This document shows, piece after piece, positions 25,142 through 36,389 of a stretch of DNA of 64,000 nucleotides. Source of the DNA: Rhizophagus irregularis (taxonomy: Eukaryota; Glomeromycota; Glomeromycetes; Glomerales; Glomeraceae); the NCBI RefSeq assembly GCF_026210795.1, contig NC_089432.1, positions 2,790,001 to 2,854,000 on the forward strand, read 5' to 3'. Position 1 is the first letter of the stretch. Every line of letters begins with the position of its first letter. The position numbers and the translations under genes are program-made. Under the pieces are notes generated by a model that worked only from the letters and a program-made list of their open reading frames with translations, had not been told where the DNA came from and did not search any database.

Positions 25142-26507
25142 TTAAACGATATCTTCAACAATTTTATGAGGATCTAAACCCTCAAATACGATTCTATAAA
25201 CGGTTGTAAATAGAGGAAATCTATCGAGGAGAGAAAAAAATAAGGAATTAAGTAAATTTTTGAATGAAATATATTTTTTATAAAAATATTAAGTTTACTT
25301 ACTCTTTCTCCAATCCTTTTCGATGTAAAACTAAGTAGATTTCTTTTGCAGTAAGCGTTCCTTGTAATTTTTGACCATTGAGAAGTTCTTTCTCCAATTG
25401 TTCAAATGACTAGGAAGTGATTCATATAAGATACGTTAAGATACGTTAGCATACAAATACTAAACTATATAAAAATGCACATATAATATATTATATAACT
25501 ACTAATTACCTTTCCTGTAACAATGAATGCCTCAGCAGCTTTTCTATTTCTACCGCCATAACAAGTTGTAATTACATCAGCAATACCACAGCTTTCAAAG
25601 AAAGTTTCATCCTTGATACCCTTATAAAACATTTTAATATACTTTTTCATCTCCAATAAACCAATTCTAATAATAGCAGCTTTGGTATTTTCACCCAATT
25701 TTAAACCATCAATCATACCAGCACCTATAGCGATAACATTTTTTAATGCACCACATAATTCAACCCCTAAAACATCATCGACTATATTAACCTTAAAATA
25801 TTTTGTTTCAAATAACCTTTTAAATAATTTTCCTTCATGACGATTCTTATATCCAATTGTTGTTTCGGAAAACTTTTCTTGTGCAATTTCATTTGCTAAA
25901 TTTGCACCAGAAAGTGTACAAACCGAAATTTTCAAAGCTTCTTTGATCAAATGTGATATTGGACGAATTCCTGATTCTGTGGTATAAAATCCTTTAACTA
26001 AAGAGATAGCTTTAACTTTTGGATGAACATTTCCTTTTAATTTATCACATACACCATTTACAAACTGAAACAAAAAAAAAATATATTTTTATGTTATAAG
26101 TGAAAGTTCTTCAAAAATATTGTTACACTGAAATAAGTAAATAATAGTACCTGATGAGGAATAACTATTACTAAAATCGTAGCACCTTTGGCAGCTTCCA
26201 CGACATCAGGTACAGCTACAACATTTTCAGGAATACTAACTCCGGGTAAATATTTTACATTTTCATGTTTTTCGTTGATTAGATCAGTTAATTTTCTTTC
26301 GCCGATCATTTCTTCAAAAACCCACATTTTAATTTCATGTTCGAATCCACTCTGTTGAACAACATTTGTTCCTAATATCTTCGCAACCACAGTACCCCTG
26401 TAGAAAGTAGATTTTGATTAGTAACGAACGTTTGTATTACTGTCTAAAGATAATAATATTATATACCAATTTCCACTTCCAATCACAGCGACTTTCTCTT
26501 TAATCAT
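25142..26507 (-). CDS. GPD1: NAD-dependent glycerol-3-phosphate dehydrogenase, five exons
   Basis: Exons (minus): 26507-26467, 26397-26151, 26064-25510, 25409-25303, 25220-25142. All have GT/AG borders and the frame is unbroken, giving 342 aa, the usual cytosolic length. It reduces dihydroxyacetone phosphate to sn-glycerol 3-phosphate with NADH (EC 1.1.1.8), supplying glycerol for osmotic balance and glycerolipids. The N-terminal Rossmann motif [11 protein letters not shown] (G10-x-G12-N-W-G15) is split by intron 1 inside the Trp codon. Catalytic lysines are seen in SLVKGF (K120) and [14 protein letters not shown] (K204), numbering that matches the animal enzyme. The substrate-binding [11 protein letters not shown] motif follows. 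The C-terminus ends [14 protein letters not shown]. No mitochondrial or peroxisomal N-terminal extension precedes the first Met. This is the only clear housekeeping gene in the window. Confidence 0.95.
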
Positions 26508-26897
26508 TGTATGAACAAGATATCTTTTTAAAATTATGAGATGATAATTGTTGTTTATATAATGAAATTTTGATTGATTAATTGATGTAAGCAATAATGC
26601 AATTTCATGATTTTTTTTCCCACCGCCTTCACCGCCTTTATATAAAATTTTTTGGAAAACAATGATATAAAAAAATTAGATTAAAATTGTATGACAAATA
26701 ATTTATTAGCCCCTGGATTATCTGTCCATGTGGCATAGTTCTCATAGAGGTTCATCAATACCCTCCCTATTTTTTTATTAAAATGCAATAATCCGTGATA
26801 ATACGTGATAAAAATTTTTTAGTAAAAAATATGTTCCGATAGAGTGTTTTTGTTTGTGCGTCAAAGTTGGGCTGTGACGTAATATCCATTTATTATA

Positions 26898-27342
26898 GCA
26901 CATCTGAAATGTGTGTCAGGTTGACGGCGCAGTGTGGCGCAGCGATTTTTCCAAAAAAAATTAAATTGCAATTTTTTTTATTTAAAATAAAACCTTTAAA
27001 TTACTGCACTAGATGTATTTTCGTCCGCTCTGCAAATTTACTTAGAGTATATACGGGCGGTTTAGAAGGCCATTTTCGAGTTATTTAACAAAAACCGTTT
27101 TTTTGACAAATCCAATTTTGGAAATGATCGGCAAAGACGATAAAATCAGTTGTTATATACTAAAGTCAAAATCTACGTCCAAAACCTCCTTCCGTTTATA
27201 AGTGAATTTTGTAAAACAGATGAAAATACATCTAATGTGTAAATTTGAAAGCATTACATTAAAAAGAAAATCTTCAACTTAGATTTTTTTTGAATTACTG
27301 CGCCACACTGCGCCGTCAACCTGACACACATTTCAGACGTGC
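26898..27342. mobile_element. 445-bp MITE with 45-bp TIRs and 9-bp TSD
   Basis: Terminal inverted repeats of 45 bp with one mismatch, beginning GCACATCTGAAATGTGTG (left) and GCACGTCTGAAATGTGTG (right, inverse). A perfect 9-bp duplication TTTATTATA lies at 26889-26897 and 27343-27351. A 9-bp duplication with long TIRs suggests a Mutator-like non-autonomous element. The short open frame at 26867-27088 crosses its left end and is not a gene. 26508-26888, upstream of the dehydrogenase gene, holds no other feature that I can name. Confidence 0.9.
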
Positions 27343-27351
27343 TTTATTATA

Positions 27352-28853
27352 AGCCTATACTCACCCCATGTGATATATGTAATCCTACGTTACACTCATA
27401 TAAGACCTTTAAAGACGTAATAAATGTCATGGCCATTATGTGCATGTGCGCCCACCTGTCAATAATTTAATTAATATAAATGGGGGAATGGTTTCTTATT
27501 ACGGAATGTCATTAAAGTGGCTCATGCTAATTTGGGTTTTTGCATCATTTTCGCACATTATTTACGTAATCATTTTTGTAATTATTTTAGTAAGGAAAGA
27601 AAATGTCATTATTTTGGATCTGAAATAAAATATTAAATTTTTTGAAAATTCATTTTATTCAAAAAATTTGTATATATTTTTTTCACATGAAAATCATCCT
27701 GATCACCAGATTGAGAATTCGACACGATCAGAATCCCGCCTCGTTATAACACAAGTCATTTTGCCGACATGATCAACATAGTATTAACGATGAAATTTTG
27801 CATTTACAGTAATAATAATAAGAAAGCAAGGAATATTTTTAAATTCTAACCGTTATATCTGAGAAAAGATTACAAAGGAATAATTAGATTGATGCAATAT
27901 AACCTTGAATTATTAATGGATTTTGTAATCAATTCTTTTACATTTCGGCACTAGAAATAATTTGAAATTAAAGCGCAATAAGGAGTGAGACGCAGATAAT
28001 TGGTGAAATGACTGTCTATAAATTGTACTGTAACCATCAGCCATATGAATAAAAGTTACTCGTAATTTTAAATAATTTTGATTGTCTAGTCTAAATAAAA
28101 AATAAAATTATTACGCAAAATTTTATTCGCCAAAATTTTAAATCGCGAACTTTCACTTTTAAAACGGATGTTTGTTTATAAATTTTAAAAGAGAATTAAA
28201 CTTTGTAATATTAAATTGAAATTATAAAATCAATAAAAAAATAATTTAACTAAATAGTAATCAGAAACTGTACAATATTAAACATAGAGAGATATACGAT
28301 CCCCGATCAAATTTTCATCAAAAAAAATTAAAATATTGATAAAAAATACTAAATTTTCTTATTATATTCTCTTATTATATTTAGAAAGTATGTTGTTTTT
28401 ATCTTATATCGTTTCAAGATTCAATTTATTATTGTTTGAGAAAATGTTATTCACAGATAGATTTTTTTTTTTTTAAATAATTTGAGTAACTAAAAAGAGT
28501 ACATACAATAGACAATAAAATCTTTTTTTTTTGTAATTGATTTGAAACGAAAAAAAAATTTTGAAAATACAATATTATTTTTTTTTGTTCTAATAAGTAA
28601 TAAATAAATCTATATAAATAAAAAAATTTGATGATTTATTAGATTATCATTGTTCTTAAATTCATATTAACCATACGGATTTACTCGATAATCAGAATCA
28701 CGTTATAACACAAAAATCGACGCTTATAATCATAATCCCAAAAATTCAAATTATCCCGACACTCATCCCGAAACTTAATATCTTTCATGAATAAAAAATA
28801 TTTATTTAAAAATTTTAATAATTATATTAAAAAAAAATTTATATCTTTATTAT
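27352..28853. other. intergenic AT-rich region
   Basis: No supported gene. Two loosely similar patches (about 27705-27770 and 28675-28780) share motifs such as CGTTATAACACAA and may be decayed repeat ends. Confidence 0.35.
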
Positions 28854-29921
28854 GGGGATTGCTAACCATCGCCTGGATTTTTTTTTTCAAATATGTCACA
28901 ATATATAGAGTAAATTTATTAATCGGCTGATGGCTGATTTTTTTAACATAGCTATTTTGATCGGTTAAACTTAAAATTTTATTGCGAAGATATTTTTTAA
29001 AAAAATTTTTTTGCAAACATATTTATTCAAAATAATCTTATTTAATGAAATTTTATTTGCAGATATTAAAATTTAAGTCACACATTTACGATTTTAAAGA
29101 AAAAAATCACCGTATTTATTTTAATGAAGTGATACAAATAAAAAAAATAATAGTAACAAATAAAAAAGATAAGTAAATTACAATGATCAAGGAGACGAAA
29201 AGAAGTGATGGGAAGATGAAGAGGAGTAATAGGAAACGAAAAGGAGTGATGAGAGACAAAAAGAAATGATGGGAAGTAAACAGGAGAGAAAAAGAAATAA
29301 TGGAAAATGAAAAGATGTAATAGGAAATAATGGGAGACGAAAGGATGGAATAATGAGAATTAATACAAAAAATAAAAAGATGGTCATGATAGGAGGTTGG
29401 GTAATGATAGGAAACCAAGTAAAAATGAAACTATAAAGTAAAAAAAAAATGAAGTTAGTAAGAAACGAAATATAAGATAGAAACGAAATAAAAAAAATAA
29501 ATAAAAATAAAAAAACATACCTTTATTAATTATAGAACCGAAAGAACTAATTATCTAAAAAAAAGTGAAATAAAATTAGTGAAAACAAAATATGAAACAA
29601 AAACAAAATAAAAAAAAAATAAAAAAAATGAGTAAGAAACGAAACGTAAAGTGAAAAACAACTGAACCTTAATTGCAGAACCGGAACCTAAAAATAATGA
29701 AATGGAGTTAGTAAGAAACAAAGTGTAAGCAGAATGTAAGTTAGAAATAAAAATAAAAGAAAAGAAAAATACCTTGAGACCGAAAGAACCAAAGAAACGA
29801 ACCTATACTGAAAACGAGATTCGATTAATAAACATGTTACCAATCTGGCCAATCAAAAATATTAAATCTGTCACGTGATCGAAGACCCAGGCGACGCCCA
29901 GGCGACGTTTAGCAATTCCCC
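28854..29921. repeat. 1.07-kb dispersed element, GGGGATTGCTAA ends
   Basis: The left end GGGGATTGCTAACCATCGCC (28854) is inverted, with a few differences, at the right end (CAGGCGACGTTTAGCAATTC, then CCC, to 29921). The right part is repeated in inverse orientation at 63357-64000 (shared AATTGCTAA..GTCGCCTGG, CACGTGACAGATTTAATATT, CGAATCTCGTTTT). The purine-rich centre gives long open frames on the minus strand rich in Phe/Ile/Ser (29116-29418) that I regard as by-products of composition. A target duplication is not readable. Confidence 0.65.
29190..29360. repeat. degenerate ~20-bp purine-rich minisatellite
   Basis: Eight or so imperfect units of the form GGAAACGAAAAGGAGTGATG (variants GAAGATGAAGAGGAGTAATA, GGAGACGAAAGGATGGAATA) lie inside the dispersed element. 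The inverse copy at the right edge of the window shows the matching pyrimidine-rich units. Confidence 0.7.
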
Positions 29922-30653
29922 TTATTTAATATAAATAAATTTGTTTTTTCTGACTAAATAACATTAATAATAATTATTAAAAATATTAATAAAATTTAAA
30001 TTTTAAAATAAAACATCAATCTTTTCAAATATTTTAAAAATGAAATATATTAGAAATACAAATATAGAAAATTATTATGACTAAAATAAAAAATAAAAAA
30101 AGATAATAAGTGTCGGGATCAGGATTGACATTCAGATTGTCCTGCTGATTGCCAGCACGATCCATTCCCAGGGGTTAAACGTGAAATCACGATTAATTTC
30201 ATTTAATTTAGGTGTTTAAATTTGTTGGTGTTTTAAATTTACTGCGGTCCGAAAAGATCTTAAACTAGTGGGGAGTTGTGGTAATCCCGGAAATACTGTA
30301 TTATAAGAAACTTATTATGGAAACAATTTATTTTAATTGGTGATCTTAACAGGAATATCTTAAGCATGTGATTATTTAGGAGACTAGGGGTTTATTGAAA
30401 TGATCATCATTTTTATGGGAACTTATAATTTTGGGGAAAACTAATTTTATTGATTCTACATAATGTTAACTGAGAAATTAGTATTTAATGACTTGAAATT
30501 CGTTTTAGAAAAATTTAGATATTTAATTTTTCCTTTATTTTTGCAGCGTCAGCATGTTTAATTTTTATTTTAATATTTTTATCAAACATGTATTACTAAT
30601 GAACTCGGACATGAAATAGCAGATGCAATAAGTCTAGTGGTACTTTTTCTATG

Positions 30654-30796
30654 GGTATCAGGACATTTCGCCGAAAGCCATTTCGCCGAAAAATAATCTC
30701 TGGCCTGAGTTATTTATAATTCTGCATAATGTTGGCCCTATTTTTCGGCGAACCGTCCTTTCGGCGAAATGGCTTTCGGCGAAATGTACCGTAACC
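30654..30796. mobile_element. 143-bp MITE, TTTCGCCGAAA arms, 9-bp TSD
   Basis: Arms contain ACATTTCGCCGAAAGCCATT then TCGCCGAA on the left and the inverse on the right (ending 30796). The outer ends are GGTATCAGG and the inverse of GGTTACGGT. A perfect 9-bp duplication TTTTCTATG occupies 30645-30653 and 30797-30805, consistent with a Mutator-like target duplication. 29922-30644 and 30806-31512 contain nothing else that I can support. Confidence 0.85.
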
Positions 30797-31512
30797 TTTT
30801 CTATGTCAGACCAAGATAATAAACAGGTTTATATTGATTTTAATTTTTGGCCAAATGAAATATTATTAAATCTGGCCAAAATTATAACTTTCAGCCAGAA
30901 TTGAGAGGTGTTCCGATAGTGAACTTTATCAACACTTATTTTATTTATTTTATTTTTTGAAGTTTAAACATTAAAAAGTTTATAAATTTCAATAAATATC
31001 TTGATGTGTATATTTATTAGAAAAACAATTGATTTTTATCTGGATATTACTCGATAAAAAAGTAAAGGGGTATAAACGGTAATACCCCCGTTATGTGAGT
31101 TGGATAATACTTTTTTTGATTTGGGTATGATCCGGATCCAGAAATTCTGACGGGTCGCAGCTCTAATTTATTGTACTCTTTTAATTACTTAAAAAAAAAA
31201 CAAAAAAAAAATCTTTTGTAATTGTTGATTTTAGTTTGATTCTTGACGAAAAAAAAAGATCAAACAATTATAAAAAAAAATCTTAGAAGTGAACAAAAAA
31301 ATTTTGATTTATGAAAAAATTAGAAATTCAATGTTTAAATGATGAAATCAGGAATTTTACAGTTGACATCAGTGGTAGCTAAAATATTTTGTAAATTTGA
31401 TCGCGGTTTGTTATTAAAAATGCTAATTTTTCAACTAATGATTAATTTTGATTTTCAAATATATAATCAAAAAATAATGAACACACCATCATATAATATG
31501 TTGTTTAAAACT

Positions 31513-31667
31513 GGGGATCGTACAAAATCCCGACGGTCCAAAATCCCGAATGGTACGAAATCCCGACAAATAGCCCGCGTTATGCAGAATTATGCAGAGT
31601 CACGTGATGTGTTTGACCAGCATTAGAGTTCGGGATTTCGTGCCTGTCGGGATTTCGTACCAGACCC
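31513..31667. mobile_element. 155-bp MITE, AAATCCCGAC arms
   Basis: The left arm GGGGATCGTACAAAATCCCG and the right arm (inverse of GGGTCTGGTACGAAATCCCG) form an imperfect inverted repeat with second AAATCCCGAA units inside. No clear target duplication. The frame 31339-31626 crosses it and is not considered coding. Confidence 0.6.
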
Positions 31668-32576
31668 GTTATATTACCTCAATATCATATATTGTACATT
31701 CATTATTGCAATCTTTTGATGGACAAAAACTTATTCAAAACTATGGTTAAATTTGATTTTTAGGTCATCAGAATTTTATGAAAGTAGATGTTCCGGCTGG
31801 AATAACCTTGACTTGAGAGAAGTGCATTTACAATGTTCCCAAGGCATGCATATGAATGGCTTGAAAGAATAGCCAATAACCCCTTGTCAATCCAACGTCT
31901 ATTAAATAATGATATACATTTTTAAATAATGATATACACTTTTAAATATAATGATATACATTTACCAAAATAGTTTATATATTGAAAAAATAAAATCACA
32001 CTACGATAGTAACGTGTCTGATACTATATCGTTGTGATTTATTGGCGATTGCTCAACTGCATGATAGCAAATCATGGATTTCTGCAAAGTATGCTTGCAT
32101 AAAGAGGGACGTAATGAGAAGATTTAACAATAAAGAATATAGTTAACGATAGTGATATTTTTAAATTAACCAGTATTCGGAATTATTGGAACAAGGATAT
32201 TAGTAGATACTCAGAAAGAAAATGACAATAATAAAAATTTTTTTTTACATTTTAAAATCAGCTTAAACTCGTTTGCACTTTCTTTATTAACTTTCGAAAA
32301 TCATTCATTTTTTAGGGTCCATGTAAGGTCAAAATCCTACTTTTAAATCTCAAAAGTTCAAATAATAAATGTTGTTCGTCTTGACTAATTCTACATATTG
32401 TATTATGGTACTATATAGCTACAATTAAATCCTGATGAAAGCGTTGAAATTAATTGTAAAAAAATTTAAGGGTGAACAGTGAACTCTTGATTTACACCTC
32501 CCTATGATAGTCAATTGTAAAAGAAACATATAGAATTCCGGCTAAAATCATATAATAATAAATACTCTAACAATAC

Positions 32577-32930
32577 ATGTCGAAACTCGACAATTTCGGA
32601 ATAATTTCAGGATTCGGCCTTCGGCCAATCATTCCAAAACGAAACTCTAGCCGAAAGTTGAAAGTTGGGCCGAAATTTTCTGGCCGGCATTATGCATCAT
32701 TATAAATTATTTGTAACATTAATGTAACACAAAATTTCATCGCAGCATGAAAATTTCTGTGTCCCGGTTGGCTAAACTTTTATCCTGTGTCACGTGACAT
32801 ATGATTCTGGCCGGCACTAAAAAATTTGGCCAGAATTATAAAATAGTTTCGGACATTGATCTCAAGTTTCGGCCAGAGTTTCGTTTCAGATTTCGGATTC
32901 GTCCATGTTTTCGGAAACAATATAATCAAT
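32577..32930. repeat. imperfect inverted-repeat element with GGCCGAAA arms
   Basis: The left arm (AACGAAACTCTAGCCGAAAG) and the right arm (inverse of AACGAAACTCTGGCCGAAAC) pair imperfectly. The centre contains GTGTCCCGGTTGGCTAAACT and TGTGTCACGTGACA, shared with the centre of the 45728-46827 hAT element (CCCGGTGGCTAAACTATTTT, GGTGTCACGTG). So it is a member or relative of a family of non-autonomous elements. 31668-32576 and 32931-33263 hold no recognisable gene. Confidence 0.5.
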
Positions 32931-33263
32931 TGTAACACAAAAAGAATAAACAAAAGGTGATTACAGTAGTAATACCTAAGACAAAATGATCAACCAGTAC
33001 TGCGATTTCGTGCTTGTACTTGTGATCAATGCTTTTGCGCATAATATAAATATTGTTACCATATATACCTATCTTTATAATAAAGGCGTTTAATAAAGAA
33101 AAGAAAAAAAAATATTTACATTATCTTTTCCAGTCACAGAGAATTTTAATATAATTATATAGTAATGACTCACAGTAATGATAAGGGTAATAATTATATA
33201 TAATATATAGCATATAATTAGAACTCTAAAATTTTTAACAAATTTGCAATGCAATAAAATTAG

Positions 33264-33305
33264 TTTCCAAAGAATTTGAAGGAAGTAGTACCGAGGAATC
33301 TAAAG
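33264..33305 (+). other. candidate coding exon before the microexon array
   Basis: Between an AG at 33262-33263 and a GTATAT donor at 33306 lies a 42-nt stretch reading SKEFEGSSTEESK with one leftover G (phase 1). Its homologue on the minus strand at about 44355-44308 reads EESEINSIKESE and also ends in one leftover G before GTATATT. Conservation of the reading frame, the acidic composition and the donor position supports a real exon. It could be the tail of a kinase-like protein or the 5' part of the gene at 36390. Upstream exons were not identified. Confidence 0.45.
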
Positions 33306-36300
33306 GTATATTAAACTAGCTGAAATATTAAATTTTTATTTGTAAATAATTTAAATACTATCAATAATTGTACCTTATATTATATAAAAATTATATTAAA
33401 TAATTTAGCTCGTAAGTTAATAGGTTATATTATAATTGAATAATAATGGAATTACTTAACATTTCTATTACATTTCATATAACTCATTAAATAATTAATA
33501 ATACTATAGTTGGTAAGTTATTAGTTATTTAAATCTTTAGTTTTTGCTTTATTTATTTTACATATTATTCAATTAACTAATTCTTTATTTAATAAATAAC
33601 TATTTAATATTGTATTACAGAAGGTAAGTTAAACTATCATATTTATTTGTTTAATATTTTATATAATTCAACTGATTATATTCTTAATTTAAATAACCAG
33701 ATTGTAAGTGATATTTAATTTGCAGTAAATATTTTTGTAATGTATTTATATCTAACTAATAATTAATTAACAATACTAGGGTGTAAGTTATAAATACATA
33801 TATTTTATATTATTTATATAATTTAAACTAATTAAATTCTTTATTTAAAAAATTATTTTATAGGTGGTATGTTATTTATTTAATTCTATTATTACTGATT
33901 TATATAATAATTACATATAATTTAAACTAACTAAATTCTTTATTTAAAAAATTATTATACAATCCAATATAGAGAGTAAGTTATTTATTTAATTATTTTA
34001 TTAATTATTTATATAATATTTGCATAAAATTTAAACTAACTAATTTTTTTATTTAAAAAATTATTGAATAACAATATAGAGAGTAAGTTATATTTATTTA
34101 ATTCTATTATTACTTATTTATATAATATTTATATATAATTTAAACTAACTAATTTATTTATTTAAAAAATTATTAAACATATAGAGAGTAAGTTATTTAT
34201 TTAACTATATTATTACTTATTCATATAATATTTACATATAATTTAAACTAACTAATTTTTTATTTAAAAAATTATTTTGTAATTTATTTTAGTTAGTAAG
34301 TTATAAGTTATTTATTTAATTTTATTATTACTTATTTATATAATATTTATATATAATTTAAACTAACTAAATTCTTTATTTACATAGTTTGTAAGTTATA
34401 AGTTATTTATTTAATTCTATTATTACTTATTTAACATTTATATATAATTTAGACTAACTAAATTCTTTATTTAAAATATTATTTAATTATATAGGGCGTA
34501 AGTTATTCTATTTTTACTTATTTAAATAATATTTACATATAATTTAAACTAATTAAATTCTTTATTTAAAAAAATTATTTTATAGATGGTATGTTATTTA
34601 TTTTATTCTATTATTACTTATTTATATAATAGTTATATACAATTTAAACTAAATTCTTTATTTAAAAAATTATTTTATAGATGGTATATTATTTATTTAA
34701 TTCTATTATTACATATTTATATAAGATTTACATATAATTTAAACAAATTCTTTATTTAAAAAATTATTTTACAGATGGTATGTTATTTATTTAATTCTAT
34801 TATTACATATTTATATAACATTTACATATAATTTAAACTAACTAAATTCTTTATTTAAAATATTATATAATAATACAGGGTGTAAGTTATTTATTTAATT
34901 TTATTATTACATATTTATATAATATTTACATATAATTTAACTAACAATTCTTTATTTAAAAAAATTATTTTATAGATGGTATGTTAGTTATTTACTTAAT
35001 TTTATTATTACTTATTTATATTATATATACATATTATTTAAAATGACTAAATCCTTTGTTTAAAAAATTATTTTATAGATGGTATGTTATTTATTTAATT
35101 CTATTATTATTACTTATTTATATAATATGTATTACATATACTAATTTAAACTAACTAAACTCTTTATTTAAATAGTTTGTAAGTTATAAGTTATTTATTT
35201 AATTCTATTATTATTTATTAATATAATATTACATATAATTTAAACTAACTAAATTCTTTGTTTAAATAGATTGTAAGTTATAAGTTATTTATTTAATTCT
35301 ATTATTACTATTATTACTTATTTATATAATATTTTATAATTTAAACTAACTAAATTCTTTATTTAAAAAATTATTTTATAGTTGGTATGTTATTTATTTA
35401 ATTCTATTATTATTTGTTTATATAATATTTACATATAATTTAAACTAACTAAATTCTTTATTTAAAAAATTATATAATATAGGGCGTGAGTTATTTATTT
35501 AATTATATAATATTTATATATAATTTAAACTAAATTATTCTTTATTTAAAAATTATTTTATAGTTGGTATGTTATTTATTTAATTCTATTATTATAATAT
35601 TTACATATAATTTAAACTAACAATTCTTTATTTAAAAAATTATTTAATAATATAGGGTGTAAGATATTCTATTATTACTTATTTATATAATATTTACATG
35701 TAATTTAAACTAACTAAATTCTTTATTTAAAAAATTATTTAATAATATAGGGCGTAAGTTATTTATTATTACTTATTTATATAATATTTACATATAATTT
35801 AAACTAACTAAATTCTTTATTTAAAAAAATTATTTTATAGATGGTATGTTATTTATTTAATTCTATTATTACTTATTTAGATAATCTTTAAATGTAATTT
35901 AAACTAACTAATAAACTCTTTATTTAAAAAATTATTTTATAGATGGTATGTTATTTATTTAATTCTATTATTACTTATTTATATAATATTTATATACAAT
36001 TTTAAACTAACTAAATTCTTTATTTAAAAAATTATTTTATAGATGGTATGCTATTTATTTGATTCTATTATTACTTTATTTATATAATATTTATATATAA
36101 TTTAAACTAACTAAATTCTTTATTTATAAAAATTATTTAATAATGTAGCTCGTAAGCTATTTGTTGTTTCTATTGTTATATTTTATATAGTATTTATTTG
36201 TTGATTGAATTCTTTCATTTAAATTTCTGTTACTTTAGTTGGTAAGTCGTAGGTTATTATTATATATTTTACAAAAACTAATGCCGTATATTATATTAAA

Positions 36301-36389
36301 TTTCTTCTTAAATTTAGAGTAAGTGTTGATTTTAATACTGTAACTTTTAATGTAAACTTTAATATAATTACAATTATTCAAATTTATAG
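33306..36389 (+). repeat. tandem intron / 3-nt microexon array (~31 units)
   Basis: Thirty consecutive sites have the form AG-NNN-GT, with exactly three bases between a consensus acceptor and a consensus donor. The first triplets start at 33409, 33510, 33621, 33701, 33780, 33864 and 33973, and the last at 36043, 36149 and 36239. A final AG-A-GTAAGT follows at 36318. Donors are GTAAGT-like (18), GTATGT-like (10), GTGAGT (1) and GTATAT (1). Most spacers carry ACTAACTAAAT or a related branch-site motif about 30-40 nt before AG. Spacers are 76-109 nt, normal fungal intron size. Triplets: ATG x8, TTG x4, GGT x3, GGC x3, AGA x3, CTC x2, TTT x2, ATT x2, and AAG, GTG, TTA once each. Spacer indels are frequent, but the AG-NNN-GT block never changes length. 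Confidence 0.85.

Noticed and set aside
29116-29418. Phe/Ser/Ile-rich minus-strand frames of 66-100 codons
   Set aside because: They are the pyrimidine-rich strand of a minisatellite inside a dispersed element, and the same happens at 63452-63706.
31339-31626. 95-codon plus-strand frame
   Set aside because: Its 3' third is the AAATCCCGAC MITE and the rest has no recognisable domain.
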